Source: Papio anubis
Lineage: Eukaryota > Chordata > Mammalia > Primates > Cercopithecidae
NCBI RefSeq assembly: GCF_008728515.1
Contig: NC_044995.1
Location: 16,270,127 to 16,334,126 of the forward strand
Direction of reading: 5' to 3'
DNA: 64,000 nt
In this document: positions 18,744 to 30,824 of the stretch, piece by piece
Layout of the letters: each line of letters starts with the position of its first letter
Numbering within the stretch: position 1 is the first letter of the stretch
Notes under the pieces: model-generated
Databases searched by the model: none
What the model was told of the DNA's origin: nothing
What the model saw: only the letters and a program-made list of their open reading frames with translations
Translations under genes and position numbers: made by a program

Positions 18744-20589
18744 CAGGTGAGTGCGCCAGCGCGTGTCCCCGAGCGCCCTCCCCCCGCGATGGTCGCGTCC
18801 GGGCCCCCCGCGGTGCCGTGATGGGCTGTACCACCCGTGCACGCCGGGGGGACCGCGGCCCTCGAGCCCCCCCTTCCGGAGCTGAGTGGGGGTGGCCGAG
18901 CGGGGGCGGTGGGACCAGCCGCGGGGGGCCGGGGGAGGTGGCGGCGGGCCGTACCACTGAGGCGGCTAGGGGAGCGCTGCGAGTGTGCGGGACGGGGAGC
19001 GCAGGCCCCAGCGTGCGCGGGCCGGGGGCTGGACCCGTGGGGCGCGGCGGGCAGATCGAGCCTGGCGTGCGCGGGCTAAACTCTCGAGGGGGCGCGCCGC
19101 ATCAAGTGTAGAGGGGTGTACCTTTTTGGCGCTGTGGAAGCCGTTGCTGTGCTGTATTTACAGGGGTGGAGATTCTTGGGAGCATGCTTCCCGAAGTGTG
19201 GCTGGGTAGTATCACCACGGCGTTGGGGGAGCCCTGCTTAGAACGTAGGGGAGCCCAAATCGGAGGACTGTGATGTTTGTGATCTTTAAGGGACTGGGAC
19301 GGGGCGGGACAGGCCCTAGTGGATTTTAGGGGCGTATTTTGGGAGGACTGTGATTCCGATTGGTGAGAGGGGGTTTCTGTTTCTTGTATTTGACGTGTGT
19401 GGGGTTGGGGGTTTACACTGAGCTCAGCCTTTATTGAACTTCTTAACGACTTTGGAGGGAACGTCATGGTTACTGGGGTGCTTTGGACCACGGAGGTGCT
19501 GCTCTGGATTCCATTACCCTCTCAGATTTTTCACCAGGCAGTAACAGTTCTTTCCTTCCATAGGGGAGGGAGGAAAGCTGCGTTGGAAGTCACTGAAGTT
19601 GTCTGAGCTTTAGGCTCCACATTCGGAAGAGGAAGAGGGATTAGGCTTGGATTTGAGGAGCCGTGCCCCTGGACCAGCTTGTTAAAACTTGGGAGGAAGG
19701 AGTGTTTGGGGGAACACCTCTTTCCCCCGGGAAAGCTCTCTGGGGGCATCTTGATCTTAGGATTGTGAGGACCTCTTCTCATTTGGAGAACTCTTGGGCT
19801 CAGCAAGATGCCTGGGCTGGAGTAACTAGGGCCTCCAGTGGGCTGCTTTTCAACCTCATCCACTCCTACTTTTCCAGAGAAGCAGGAGTTCACTCGTGGG
19901 CTGACCTTGGTTGGCAGTGGATGTGAAGGGTCCGGGAACCAATGCAGACCATTACATGCTCCTCTGTCGCTGGCCACGAAGCTGTTTGTGTCTCCCGGTT
20001 ACCAGATCAGTCACACATCATGTTTACACTCCCCACCAAGGCAGTAACAGTTGGCCTTGCAGTGAGGCCGGGAGCTGTTTTCCCAGCTGTTCCTCTTTGC
20101 ATAGGCCAAGGGGACTTGGAGGGGGGTGCCCCTGGCCCAGCCTGGCCCAAGGAGGAAGGCTGCTCTGAAGGGCTTCGGACAGTCGATCCCCCGTGGATCT
20201 GGTGTCTTATTGTGGTCTGTGGACTGGTGCTGGGAGCAGCCAGCCCCAGAGGTCTGTGGCCAGTGTCCCTGCTCCCTAGGCCAGATCATGACCTTGGCTT
20301 GCCCTGTAGCCTTTGCTCTGGGTCTGGAGTTCCTGGAGGACTGGCTGCAGTCCCTGATTGACCCAGCAGACCTGGGCTGGTGATGTGGTCGGAGGGGGCA
20401 GACGGTTGCCCCTAGTCCGCAGCAGTGATTTCCAAGCTGACTGGCTTCCGTGCCTTGTGGTTCTGGGGAGAAAGGTCCCACAGTCTGTGAGGCAGTAGGG
20501 GCTCTGTATAATTTTTCTCCACTAGGGTTTTGTTCCTCTGGTCCTCTCCTTCTGCCACCTTTTAGAGGCTTTGCCTGATGGGGCTAACA

Positions 20590-21260
20590 GCAGCAGTGAA
20601 AACAGTAATCACGAAATTGATGGCTGACAGTAACTGAGTGCATTCTGTGGGCCACACACTGTTTGGAATGCTTCTTAGAGATAAACTTGCTGAATACTTG
20701 AATTGTAGAGTGGTGGGCGCTGTTGTTATGCTTTCCGTTTTAGATGAGAAAACAGCAGCTCAGAGAGGTAAATCATTTCCAGAGCTGGTGGATGCCCAGT
20801 GTTTATAGCATTCACCCCATGCCAGGCGTGTGACAGGGCTTTTGCACATGTGACCTCACTTAAGTCTCAAAACATACCTGTGGTTAGGCCTATTTGGTGG
20901 AGAGCTACAAGCTAGTTAGAAGTGTGATACCATTTTACAGATGAGGAATCATTTCACTCACTGTGAAGTGTAAAGATTTCCCTGAGGTCTGATAGCTGAA
21001 GTGGTAGAGGTGTGATGTGAGCCCTTGGCCCACCTTGGCCTCAGATCCTCTTGTCAAGGAGAAACTGGAGCAGTAGCTTTTGTCTATGAGCGTATACTCT
21101 GCCCAGCCCTGTGCTTCGGGTTTTATATGGTATTTGTGTCCTTTTTTTGCAGAGTCTGAAATTGAAGTTCAGAGGAAGAATTGCCTTCCCCCAGGTCTTA
21201 TCAGACCCTATGGGCGCCAGGGTGGGATTTGAACCCAGGTCACTGAGCCCCTAGTGCCAT
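20590..21260 (+). mobile_element. MIR remnants (+) upstream of miR-641
   Basis: At least three copies: about 20600-20800 (gatgagaaaacagcagctcagagagg), 20815-21020 (cattttacagatgagg) and 21135-21250 (gggtgggatttgaacccagg). The last ends about 40 bp before the miR-641 precursor. Confidence 0.65.
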
Positions 21261-21287
21261 GCATTCCTTGCTCACCAGGTTCCAGGC

Positions 21288-21386
21288 TGGGTGAAAGGAA
21301 GGAAAGACATAGGATAGAGTCACCTCTGTCCTTTGTCTTCCACCTATAGAGGTGACTATCCTATGTCTTTCCTTTCTCTCACCCCT
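21288..21386 (+). ncRNA. MIR641: miR-641 precursor hairpin
   Basis: The 99-base hairpin has a long stem between about 21290-21326 and 21350-21384, with a loop near 21327-21349. The mature 5p sequence lies at 21303-21326 (begins aaagacatagg, ends tcacctc) and matches the human miR-641 sequence I recall. It sits in AKT2 intron 1 in the sense direction, as in human, so it is probably processed from the AKT2 primary transcript. The 3p arm carries the pairing partner agaggtgactatcctatgtc. A MIR SINE lies just upstream (about 21135-21250). Confidence 0.93.
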
Positions 21387-21589
21387 GAGTCTCAGGCTGC
21401 CCTGAGCACCTCTGCCTGCAGCCAGTCCAGCAGTTCTTGGTCCCTCCTCAGAGTGGACCCAGGGCATCCTTTAACGCTGGGCAGGTGTGTGCTGGGGGAA
21501 GAAGACAGCAAGAGAGCCATGCGGGTGGTGACACAGCTACCAGGGACCTGCGTTAGCTAGCGGCAGGATGGAGAAGTGGGTTCTAGCTC

Positions 21590-22310
21590 TGTGGCCTCAG
21601 ACCACACTGTTCACTCCCATACATTGGTCTCAGAAGGACACCCACCTTGGGCTGTTGTGAGGATTAAATGAATTAATCCACGAGAAGCTCCTAGAACGGT
21701 GCCTGGCACTGTGTAAGTCTTGGTTGGCAGTCATGATTATGTTATGGAACTGAGGCATCCAGCCTCCCCCACCCCCTACTTTTGGTCCCCTTGAGCATTC
21801 CAGGATCCAGCTCCCCAGCCTGGCCCAGCTAGGATCCAGAACTTCGATGTTCTGGTTTCCAGCCTCTGTAAAGAGCTGCATGGAAGCGAGTGAGAGCACA
21901 GGGTTCAAATCCAGCCCTGCCACTCCATGGTTGTGTGATCTTGAGCAGTCTCCCCAACCCTTCTGAGCTCATTTCATCATCAGTGTCATGGGGAGGATGA
22001 TAATTCCCACCTGATAGGATTATTGTGAAGGTTGAGTGGATTAATTTGTGGGAAGCATTCATAACTATGCTGGCATACAGTAAGCCTACCTGAAACGTCT
22101 CCTCACTGAGAAGAGTGCCCGACACACGGTGAGCCGTTGGTATATCTTAGCAATTGTAATTCTTAGTATTTCTGCCAGGACTTTGAAGGCCCTTGCCAGT
22201 TCACAGAACCGTGTCAGAGAGCACTAGGAGGAAATCAGGGCTGAAATTAGCATCTCAGTTTTCCAGATGCAGAAACAGAGGTCGGAGGAGACATGCAATC
22301 AAGACAGAAC
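21590..22310 (+). mobile_element. MIR remnants (+)
   Basis: About 21600-21725 (gttgtgaggattaaatg...gtgcctggcac), 21885-22090 (gggttcaaatccagccctgcc...gtgatcttgagca) and a possible third at 22200-22310. Confidence 0.6.
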
Positions 22311-22417
22311 TGACAAGGGCAGCTCCCGGGCCCACTCCGCTTCTACACAGTGGCTTTGCAGCCCTGAGCCCCTGCAAGGTAGACACATTCAAGTCTTTTC
22401 AGAGGTCAGGCTCTGCT

Positions 22418-22716
22418 TTTTTTCTTTTTTCTTTTGAGACAGGGCCTCACTCTGTCACCCAGGCTGGCGTGCAGTGGTGTGATCACAGCTCACTGCAGGC
22501 TTGACTTCCTAGGCGTAAGTGATCCTTCCACCTCATACTCTTGAGTAGCTGGGACTACAGGTGCATGCCAGCATGCCCAGTTAATTTTTAAATTTTTTTG
22601 TGGAAACGGGGGTCTTGCTGTGTTGCTCAGGCTAGTCTTGAACTCCTGGGCTCAAGTGATCCTCCTGCCTCAGTCTCCTGAGTAGCTGGGACTATAGGTG
22701 CATGCCACCGCCCCTG
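22418..22716 (-). mobile_element. Old Alu (-), AluJ-like
   Basis: gagacagggcctcactctgtc...gtagctgggactataggtgcatgcc; diverged from younger copies. Confidence 0.85.
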
Positions 22717-22889
22717 TCCACCACAGCTCGCAGTTCCAGGAGTGGCAGGAAGGCTGGGCTTGGGCAGGAGAGCAGCAGAAGTGCCTGCAGGGGTTGGCAG
22801 GGGCTGTGCTGCACTGGCCTGTGGGCCTGGGTGAGAGGCGAGGATGGATCCTAAGGGTATTGTGGAGCCGAGGAAAAGGTTTCACTCAC

Positions 22890-23410
22890 CCACCACCATT
22901 TACTGAGCACCTCCTGTGTGCCAGCGTTGCATCAGTACTGGAAATACAGCGGTGTGCTTGTCAAAGTCCCTATCCTTGTGGGGCTGAGGGAGGCCAACCC
23001 GAAACAGGTGAATAAGCAAGGAGCCGGTTAGAAGGGGAGGTGGTAGGCAGCGAATTCAAACAGGGTGACAGACTGGGCACTTTAGATGCATGCGGCTGCG
23101 CGGAGGGCCTCTAAGCTGATCCCAGTTTGGCAAGGTGAGGCAGTCATGTGGGATGGGAGGAGAAGGAACAGCCCTCCAGGTGGAGGGAACCATAGTGCAA
23201 AGGTCTGAAGGGAGGACAGAGCTTGGTGAGGTGCAGGGACAAGCCTCACGCAGGCCTATGTGGCTTGGCAGAGCGAGGGAGCAGGGAGGAGATGAGTCCA
23301 GGGGCTGCGGGGCAGGCAGGGCCCTGTCACTGGGAGCCTTGTGGACTGTCTGTGAAGGAGTTTGGAATTTCAGCAGGAACAGCCTGGTCAGATTTAGGGT
23401 GTTAGTAGGT
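22890..23410 (+). repeat. Ancient interspersed repeat copy B
   Basis: Starts catttactgagcacctcctgtgtgccag and ends ggaacagcctggtcagattt. It aligns over its length with the copies at 29560, 33580 and 39230. Confidence 0.6.
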
Positions 23411-26009
23411 GACACAGGAGAGGGTCACAGGCTCCTGCCTGGGGGGGTGGGTAGATTTAACTGAGCAGAGCAGGGCGTTTCACAGGCCTCCCACTTCCCC
23501 TCGGGTAGCATCACTGCCTTACAGCCAGCAAAGGCCCGAGGGTTGCCCCCCCTCCTGTGGTTTTCACACCGTGTTCCCCAGAGCCCGTGGCTGTTACTTT
23601 TAGGGAAAGAGGAGGGGAGGCTCGTTGGGCTGATTTCTCTGCCCTTCCCTCCCCAACCCAACCAGCCGGACTAATACTGAATAGCAACGCAGAGCAGCAG
23701 TCACACCTGATACAGACAGCACCCGCTGACCCTGCGTCCACGCTACCGTGGGCCTGCAGGCCTCCGCCATTCCTGGTGCTCCTCTGGAATTGGAAAGAGC
23801 AGGTCTTGTGACTGGTGCCCAGCACCTAGGTCTCTGGTGGGCCTCAGGTGTGGTTGATATTACGAAGGCAAAATAAATGAGGGCCAGGTTGAGAGTGTGG
23901 GCATGTTTCTCTACTGTAGCTGGGTGATCAGGAAGGACCTCCCTGAGGAGGTGACGTGTGGGCAGGGACTGGAGTGCCGTGAGAGAGCCATGGGAGTATC
24001 TGGGGGAAGACATGTTAGACCTGGGAGGAAGCTTCTCTGATCCCCGCCTTAAGCAGTGAGAACTGAAGCCTGGAGAGCCTCTGCAGCTTGTGCTGGGTCC
24101 CCCAGCCAGGAAGTGTTGGGGACAGGCTATGAATCTGGGCCTCCAGAGATTCCCGCAGCACAGCTCAGTAGCCCCTGGTGAGTGTGACTTCTGATCCCAC
24201 CCATGGGCTCACCCCTAAGGCTTAGTGCAGGAGCAGGCGCCCTGGCGTTTGTTTTTTGAGGTGTGTTCCAGGGTATCTTCCTAGAAGGAGCACAGCCCCT
24301 CAGAACAAATCTCTAAGGTCCCCAGAAACCCCCTGGGATGGGTTGGGATGGAAAGGAGTGTCTTTCAGACTTGAGCTCCAAGCCCCTGGAGGACCCAGGG
24401 ACACCCCTCCCCGGGCCTCTCTTCAGCTTCCCAGAGCTCTCCGCGGAAGGCCCTCAACCACAGGCCTCCGGGCCGCACGGTGGGGTGGTTCCATGGCAGG
24501 CTCTTCTGGATAGCCAGCCAAGCAGCGAGAGGCCCAACTGGGGGAGACAGCCTGGGAGCAGGACCAGGAGGGAGGGAGCGAGTGTGGGAGGGGTGCTGGG
24601 TGGGAGCTCGGCCTGGCCCCCTTGGGGCAAGACCCACTGCCAACTCGGCACCCACAGCAGGGCCCGGGTGCTCTGAGTGTGCCGAGTAAGGGACGGCAAG
24701 CCAGGCCGGCCAACAGGAGACTGCATGTCAGAGGTCCCCGCAGGAGTTTCTTCAGCCCAGCCGTTCTGCCGGAGAAGCTCGTTCGCAGATGTTGTTTCTA
24801 AGGGTGAGGCCAGAAACCCAAGCCTTCCTTGGTTTGCCACTTCGTGGGCCCTTTCTGAACGGGCTGGGGCAGTTCCTGCTCCCCGGTTCTCCTCTCCAGC
24901 CTGGCTTTGAGTTCTTCATGGTCTGGTGGGTCATTGGTGTACCGTTACCCAGCTGGGGCTGCTGAGTGGCCTGGTCCTGGGGGCAGCTGACATTGGTGAG
25001 AACCCTGCTCCTGGCACCCCTCTTGGTGGCCGTGGAACCCTGGGGCCTTATTTCATCTCCCTAAGGTGCAGTTTGCCCAGCTGTGAACGGGAACCTTCCT
25101 GCTGAGTGGGGTGGTGGAGAGGATGCAGGGAGCTGCTGTATTGGAAAGCATGGGCCTCCTGAGGAGGTGTGGGATGAATTTGGGCTGATGCTGCTTCTGG
25201 TGATTGCCAGACAGGACTGAAGGCACCTGAGAGTACAGAAGGGGCTCTGCGGGGCAGTGGGCACGGGCTTGTTGTTGGTCCTTGGGAGAGTGTGGTGAGG
25301 CCTGTTAGCTGATGGGAGGGCTCCAGACAGGAGTATGAATCACTCCCACCGCTGCACTCCTGCCCAGCCAGACACTGTGTATGAGCTCTACAGACCTGCA
25401 CAGCAGCCTGGGAGGTGGGCAGTGTTAGCACCCCCATCTTGTAAATAGGAAACAGGCCCAGGGAGCCACATAGAATGTTGGGGTCATTCTCGTGAGTAGT
25501 TTTCACCTGTGTGTGCTGGGCACTGCTGCAGAGCTTGAGGTGTCTGCTCTTACTCCTCTTCACCACAGCCTGGCAGCTTGCTGTCACGATTGTCCCTGTT
25601 TTACCGGGGAGGAAACAGGCATGGAGAGGTTGTTGGATTTGCCCAAAGTCCAGTAGGCATGACGGTTGAACCCTGCTCTGTCAGCGAAGCTGCCTTTTGA
25701 AGAATGCCTCATCTCCTTGTCCTGCCTGCTGTGACTGGAGTTGTCGCTGTTGTCATCAGGATTTCTTTCCTGCTTTCTCTTCTCCTAGACAGACCTGGCA
25801 CAAAGTAGGCCTCAGTCATCTAGAAATGACTCCATTCCATGCCTGCTCGGGAGGTGGGGTGTGGCTGCTGCTCTCCACCCCCAATACCATGGCCTTGGCC
25901 CCTCCTTTTCCCAGAGCCCAGGGGGAAGGGATGAGGATGGGAGGCACCCTGTCCCCGCTGCCCTGGGGGTCTGATTGCTGAACAGCCTCAGGAGCCGGCC
26001 CTTGGCTGT
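23411..26009. other. Intron 1 stretch of old repeats and unique GC-rich sequence
   Basis: A short piece of the ancient family lies at about 23920-24020 (aggacctccctgaggaggtgac). MIR-like pieces lie at about 25060-25170, 25370-25470 and 25540-25690. 24250-24900 is GC-rich and unique, with long overlapping open frames on both strands that show no protein similarity I recognise. Confidence 0.5.
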
Positions 26010-26360
26010 TCTTGGTCATTCGTGTATTCCATCCATCACCAAATATTGATTGAATAACTACTGTGTGCCACGTGTAGTTCTGGATGCGATCAGAGGTGGC
26101 AGAGAGGTTGTGTTGGCCTGTGAGTGCTTGGTGTGGCTGAAGGAGGGGACAGAGATCTAGCTGGATCTAGAGTGGAGAGAGGTTTGGGAAGGCTGCTGAG
26201 GAGCCCCTGTGATGTGAGAGCCCGAGGAGGTGGGCTGGACAGGGGTGCAGCCAGGTAAAGGCCGCAAGGGGTGGTGGAACAGCAGGCCCATGTGGTTGGA
26301 GCCGGGGGAGTGGGTGAAGGGGAGAGAGCAGGGTGGCAGGGCTCAGGGCCTAGGCTGTGG
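26010..26360 (+). repeat. Ancient interspersed repeat copy C
   Basis: ttcgtgtattccatccatcacc...actactgtgtgccacgtg followed by the family's G-rich body. Confidence 0.5.
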
Positions 26361-26862
26361 TGTGGAGCCAAGGCTTTATCCCCAAAGAGGAGGGACACAG
26401 GTGGGTGGGGAGGGACCTGTGTGGGAGAGAGCTGGCTGGATTCAGGTGGCAGCCAGGGATGGAGAAAGCAGACCATATTCTGCTTTGGAGACAGGGTCCC
26501 CTAGAGCCCAGTTTCTCAAACTGGTGTCCGAAGGCCTTGGGGGTTGGGAGGAGGTGTCTTCAGGGCGTTGACTCTTTTTAGCTGTGTATTTTCATTTAGA
26601 TGATATTTTCAAAAAGTTAATAGGGGTATGTTGGAAATTATCGGGATAATTCCTTTAGAACCAAGTAGTGACAGCAGTAACCTTAGCTGCCACTCCATGG
26701 CTCTGACAGGCTCAGGATGGCCCCTCACTTCAGAGTCCTTTATGTAATTGCTACCCGTTTTTCAAGCACTGGCCTTGTCCCCAGCTGTATGTGAAGCCAT
26801 CTCATTGGGTCCCCAGGACAACCCATGGTTATCAGAAAAATTATCTTTTTAAATTTTTCATT

Positions 26863-27162
26863 ATTTTTTTGAGACAGGGTCTGGCTGTGTCACCCAGGCT
26901 GGAGTGCAGTGGCACCATCATGGCTAATTGCAGCCTTGACCTCACGGGCTCAAGTGATCCTCCCACTTCAGCCTCCTGAGTAGCTGGGACCATAGGCACG
27001 CACCATCACACCTGGCTAATTAAAAAAAAATTTTTTTTTAAATAGAGATGGGAATCTCCCTATTTTGCTCAGGCTGATCTTGAACTTTTGGGCTCAAGTG
27101 ATTCACCTGCCTCAGCCTCCCAAAGTGCTGGGATTACAGGCGAGAATCACTGCACCTGGCCT
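26863..27162 (-). mobile_element. Old Alu (-), AluJ-like
   Basis: gagacagggtctggctgtgtc to ctgcacctggcc. Confidence 0.87.
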
Positions 27163-27228
27163 ACAAACTTGTCTTTTGAGATAACATAAACACGTGCTTG
27201 GGCAGATTGTTAAGATTCCATTCTACAG

Positions 27229-27545
27229 GCCAGACACAGTGGTTCACACCTGTAATCCCAGCACTTTGGGAGGCCGGCGGGGTGGGGGTGGGGTGGGGGG
27301 GGGGGTGGATCACGAGGTCAGGAGTTCAAGACCAGCCTGGCAAGATGGTGAAACTCCATCTCTACTAAAAATACAAAAATTAACCAGGCATGGTGGTGGG
27401 TAATTTTTATCCCAGCTACTCGGGAGGCTGAGGCAGGAGAATCGCTTGCACCTGGGAAGCAGAGGTTGCAGTGAGTCAAGATCTGGCCACTGCACTCCAG
27501 CCTGGCGACAGAGCGAAACTCTGTCCCAAAAAAAAAAAAAAAAAA
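27229..27545 (+). mobile_element. Alu (+) with expanded G-rich run
   Basis: Flanked by agattccattctacag (to 27228) and agattccattttacag (27546 on). The usual gaggccgaggcgggcgg segment is replaced by a G/GGGGT run at 27275-27306. Confidence 0.9.
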
Positions 27546-27821
27546 GATTCCATTTTACAGATGCGAAAGCTGAGGTTCAGAGAACCTGTATAGTGTGGAA
27601 ATGGTAGAGTCAGGATTTGAGTTGGCTAGAGGTGTGAGTTTGGGCCTGAGTCCTGCTCCAGTTCCCCAGGTAAGGCGTTGGGATGCGGGAGAGATGGGGT
27701 ATAGCATGGGAGCTTCTAGCCAGGCTGGGATGATCTGGCTCCTCTTGGGCCTGTGAGAGTCACACTCCCGCCTCCTGCCTTTAGGCTCCTGGTGCTTAAG
27801 CTTAATTAGCAGGGATTCTAT

Positions 27822-28270
27822 AGAGCTGCACTCCAGAATGGTAGCTACTAGCCATGTATGGACTTTTTTTTTTGAGACGGAATCTTACTCTGTCACCTAG
27901 GCTGGAGGGTGGTGGTGCGATCTTGGCTCACTGCAACCTCTGCCTCCCGGGTTCAAGCAATTCTCTGCCTCAGCCTCCCGAGTAGCTGGGATTACAGGCG
28001 TCCACCACCACGCCTGGCTAATTTTTGTATTTTTAGTAGAGACAGGGTTTCATCATCTTGGCCAGGCTGTTCTTGAACTCCTGACCTCGTGATCCACCCA
28101 CCTCAGCCTCCCAAAGTGCTGTGATTACAGGCATGAGCCATCGTGCCCGGCCTCACATATGGCTTTTTAAGTTTTAATTAATTACAATTAAATAAAAGTA
28201 AAAAGTCAGTTCTTTAGTTGCACTGGCCATCGTTCAAACGTTTAGTAACCACGTTTCCGTCGTTACGGAA
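27822..28270. mobile_element. hAT-like TIR element split by an Alu
   Basis: ccagaatggtagctactagcc before the Alu (27866-28152, -) and acatatggctttttaagttt after it match the element with the same termini at 48855-49076, in the opposite orientation. Confidence 0.6.
27866..28152 (-). mobile_element. Alu (-)
   Basis: gagacggaatcttactctgtc to tcgtgcccggcc. Confidence 0.9.
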
Positions 28271-28289
28271 AGGTCTGTGGGCTAGTTCT

Positions 28290-28470
28290 GCTCTGGTTGC
28301 AGCCCCTGTCCTGCACCCACTCACTGTGACTGTGTGCATGTGACTCTTTCCCTGGGCCTCAGTTTTCCCATGTGAGGAATGGGGATAGTAACACAGGCTG
28401 GCTCTGAAGATGAACATTAATCCATGCCTGGCGCTTTGTGAGCACTCACTGAGTATTAGCCTTGATGCAG
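28290..28470 (+). mobile_element. MIR remnant (+)
   Basis: ctcagttttcccatgtgagg...ggctggctctgaagatgaac...gcgctttgtgagcactcac follows the MIR 3' half. Confidence 0.55.
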
Positions 28471-29339
28471 ACCCACCAGTTTCTCCTTCTGCCACTGGGC
28501 CCTGTCCTGGAGCTCCCAGGGAGGTGGTGGCGATGCAGAGCGACGTGGGTCAGGGACACCCCATGCAGTCCGACTGGAGGGCTCCCGCGCATGTGTGCAC
28601 ATCAGGGACGGTAAGGGACGGCTGGCCGGGATGTAGGAGGAGGTGACACAAGATGGGAGGTGGCCCTGTCTCTTGGGAGCAAAGGCAGAGGGAGGTGGAG
28701 GCCACTAAGGGCTCGGAGGACAGGGGTCCGGGCTCCTTGGCTGTGTCCCTGCTGTCTCTAGCTGTAGGTATTCACCGAATCTCTCCCATTCTCGGTTTTC
28801 TCATCTGTTGCATACGGGTCCTCATGGTTCTCAACTGAGGCCTGTGGCGAGCCCATCAGGCCAGTGCCCAGGGCTTATTCTGAGGACAGCTCCTGGAGAG
28901 GAAGGCTGTTTCCCTAAGGACTCCTGCCCCACCCTGGGTGCAAGGGGTTCCACCTACTGCCCCTCCCCCACTCCCCAGCGCTCCTCAGGCTGAGAGTTCC
29001 CCTCTCACTCCAAATAAGAGCCACAGTGCTGACAGTGGCCCCCAAGGCCCTGCCCAGCGGTCCCCAGCTTCCTCTCTAGCTACATCTACCAGCCCTCCCC
29101 TTCACCAGCTCCTGTGGGTGCCTCAGCCCTGCTCCTCCCCTGCCTGCCTGCCTGCCTGCAGTGTTCCTCCTCAGGTCTTCCCCTGGCGCTCTCACCTGCT
29201 TCCGGTTCTGCTCAGACTGTACAGCCTCAGTGCGCCGTTCTGTCACCATCCTGTTTTAAATCGGAAACCCCTGCTCCCTTCCCCTGCACTGAATCTTCCG
29301 AGTGCTCCTTTTCTCCATGGCATTTGTCAGCTTTGGCTA

Positions 29340-29505
29340 TCCTAATTTGTTTATATGTTTATTTTTTATTTTGCTGCCTGTTCCGTCATCCCCCCGGCTC
29401 CCCAATGGCAGGGAGTTCTGTTTTGGTCACTGCTGAATCCCTGGTGACCCGAGCAGTGGTGACGCAGGGTTGGTGTGATATTTGTGGAATGAATGAATGC
29501 AGGAC
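29340..29505 (+). mobile_element. L2 3' end (+)
   Basis: ccccaatggcagggagttctg...tcactgctgaatccctggtg...gtggaatgaatgaatg matches the L2 LINE 3' terminus. Confidence 0.65.
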
Positions 29506-29559
29506 TTTTTGTTTTACCTTCACTTGGCACAAATGCTGTGGTTCTGTTCACCACTCCTG

Positions 29560-30060
29560 CCTTGAAATAATGAAAGCTATGGGCCCATCCCTGTGCTGAG
29601 TGGAACTGGGGACACAATGGGGGCTAGGAAAGACTGTGTCCCTGCCTTGTGGAACTCACAGTCCAGTGGGAGAGGCGACATTACCCACATAGTGATGCAG
29701 GTGACAGAGGCAAGTGCTGTGAGGGGAAGGGAAGGCTGAGCTCTGAGGGTCGGCTGCTGGTGGGAGGTCAGGGAAGGCCTCCCTGAGGAAGATGGGTGAA
29801 CAGAGTGCCAGGCAGGGGGTACAGCAGGTGCAAAGGTCCTGGGATGTGAGAGCGGGGAGTCTTCCTGGGGCCAGGAGAAGGGGAGATTGTGTGTTGGAGC
29901 GAGCAGACGAATGAGGCTGGAGAGCAGGCGGGGCCAAGGCAGATGGCCCCTGGCAGCCTCCGTAGGGGCCTTGGACGTGATCCATGGGCACTGGGGAGAG
30001 GTCCTGAGCAGGGGAGGGACAGGGTCAGAACTGCCTGGAGGATCCTGCTGGTCGCAGCGT
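29560..30060 (+). repeat. Ancient interspersed repeat copy D (best preserved)
   Basis: Runs through ggggacacaatgggggc, ccttgtggaactcacagtcc, gtcagggaaggcctccctga and gagcaggggagggacagggtc in the same order as the other copies. Confidence 0.65.
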
Positions 30061-30510
30061 GGAACTCTCAGGATGTGTGCAGCCCGTGGCCAGGCAGAAT
30101 AGAATATTTGACATGATTTCTGTGGGTGCTTTAAGGCCCTGGGTGGTGTGAGGGGGAAGGTGTGTTGAGGGGGGTGGTAGGGAGGAGAAGGAATCTGCTC
30201 TGTGCTTATTCTTGTCCCTGTTTCTTTTGCAGCCTGCCCACGGCTTCAACCTGCCTCCAGTCCCACCTGCTCCAAGCAGACAGATGGGGCGAGTATGGGG
30301 AGTGTGGGGAGCGTGTTTAAAAGAAAAAAGAAAAAAAAAGTCTCTCTTCTTTTTTTGAGGTACCCAGACCTTTTCAGGAAAAAAAAAAAAAGTCTCTTCC
30401 GTGCCACCTTCTCACCAAGGAGGTAGAATAGGTAAAAAATTCACCTGTTCAGAGACATACAGCATAGAAAGTGAAGGTTCCCGTGTCTCCACCCATCAGA
30501 GGAAATAATG

Positions 30511-30808
30511 ATTTTTTTTTTTTTTTTTGAGACGGAGTCTTGCTCTGTCCCCCAGGCTGGAGTGTAGTGGCACAGTCTCTGCTTACTCCAACCTCTGTCT
30601 CCTGGGTTCAAGCAATTCTCCTGCCTCAGCCTCCTGAGTAGCAGGAATTACAGGCACCCGCCACCACGCCCGACTAATTTTTGTATTTTTAGTAGAGACG
30701 AGGTTTCACCATATTGGCCAGGCTGGTCTCAACCTCCTGACCTTGTGATTTGCCCGCCTCGGCCTCCCGAAGTGCTGGGATTACAGGCATGAGCCACCGC
30801 GCCCAGCC
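30511..30808 (-). mobile_element. Alu (-)
   Basis: gagacggagtcttgctctg to gagccaccgcgcccagcc, with aatgat-type flanks. Confidence 0.9.
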
Positions 30809-30824
30809 AATGATGATAATATTT

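Larger units (their letters stand above)
18520..18746 (+). other. AKT2: AKT2 exon 1, 5' UTR (5' end approximate)
   Basis: The 3' boundary is firm: ...ccggtgacag is followed by the strong donor gtgagt at 18747. When spliced to exon 2 at 38800 it gives the leader join ...gtgacag/actgtgcc that I recall from human AKT2 mRNA. The 5' end is placed within the GC-box region and could be off by tens of bases. The exon contains a complete short upstream ORF (18696-18743) and a G-rich tract (18539-18583). Confidence 0.75.
18290..19110 (+). promoter_or_regulatory. AKT2: CpG-island promoter of AKT2
   Basis: GC-rich, CpG-dense sequence stands out sharply from the AT- and Alu-rich upstream flank and covers exon 1 and the start of intron 1. 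No TATA box is seen at a suitable place. Visible elements are a CCAAT box (18364-18368), three NRF1-like palindromes (18315-18324, 18402-18412, 18443-18453), a CRE-like tacgtcac (18488-18495) overlapping an ETS-like acttcctg (18494-18501), and several GGGCGG boxes at 18524-18575. This layout is typical of broad, constitutive promoters of widely expressed genes. Motif calls are by eye; occupancy is not shown by sequence. Confidence 0.85.

Noticed and set aside
18355..18957. 200-codon minus-strand open frame across the CpG island
   Set aside because: GC-rich, low-complexity Pro/Ala/Arg-rich translation that shadows the promoter and exon 1. No recognisable domain; expected by chance at this GC content.
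24256..24840. Overlapping open frames in GC-rich intron 1 sequence
   Set aside because: Open on both strands at once with no similarity or splice sites; a composition effect.
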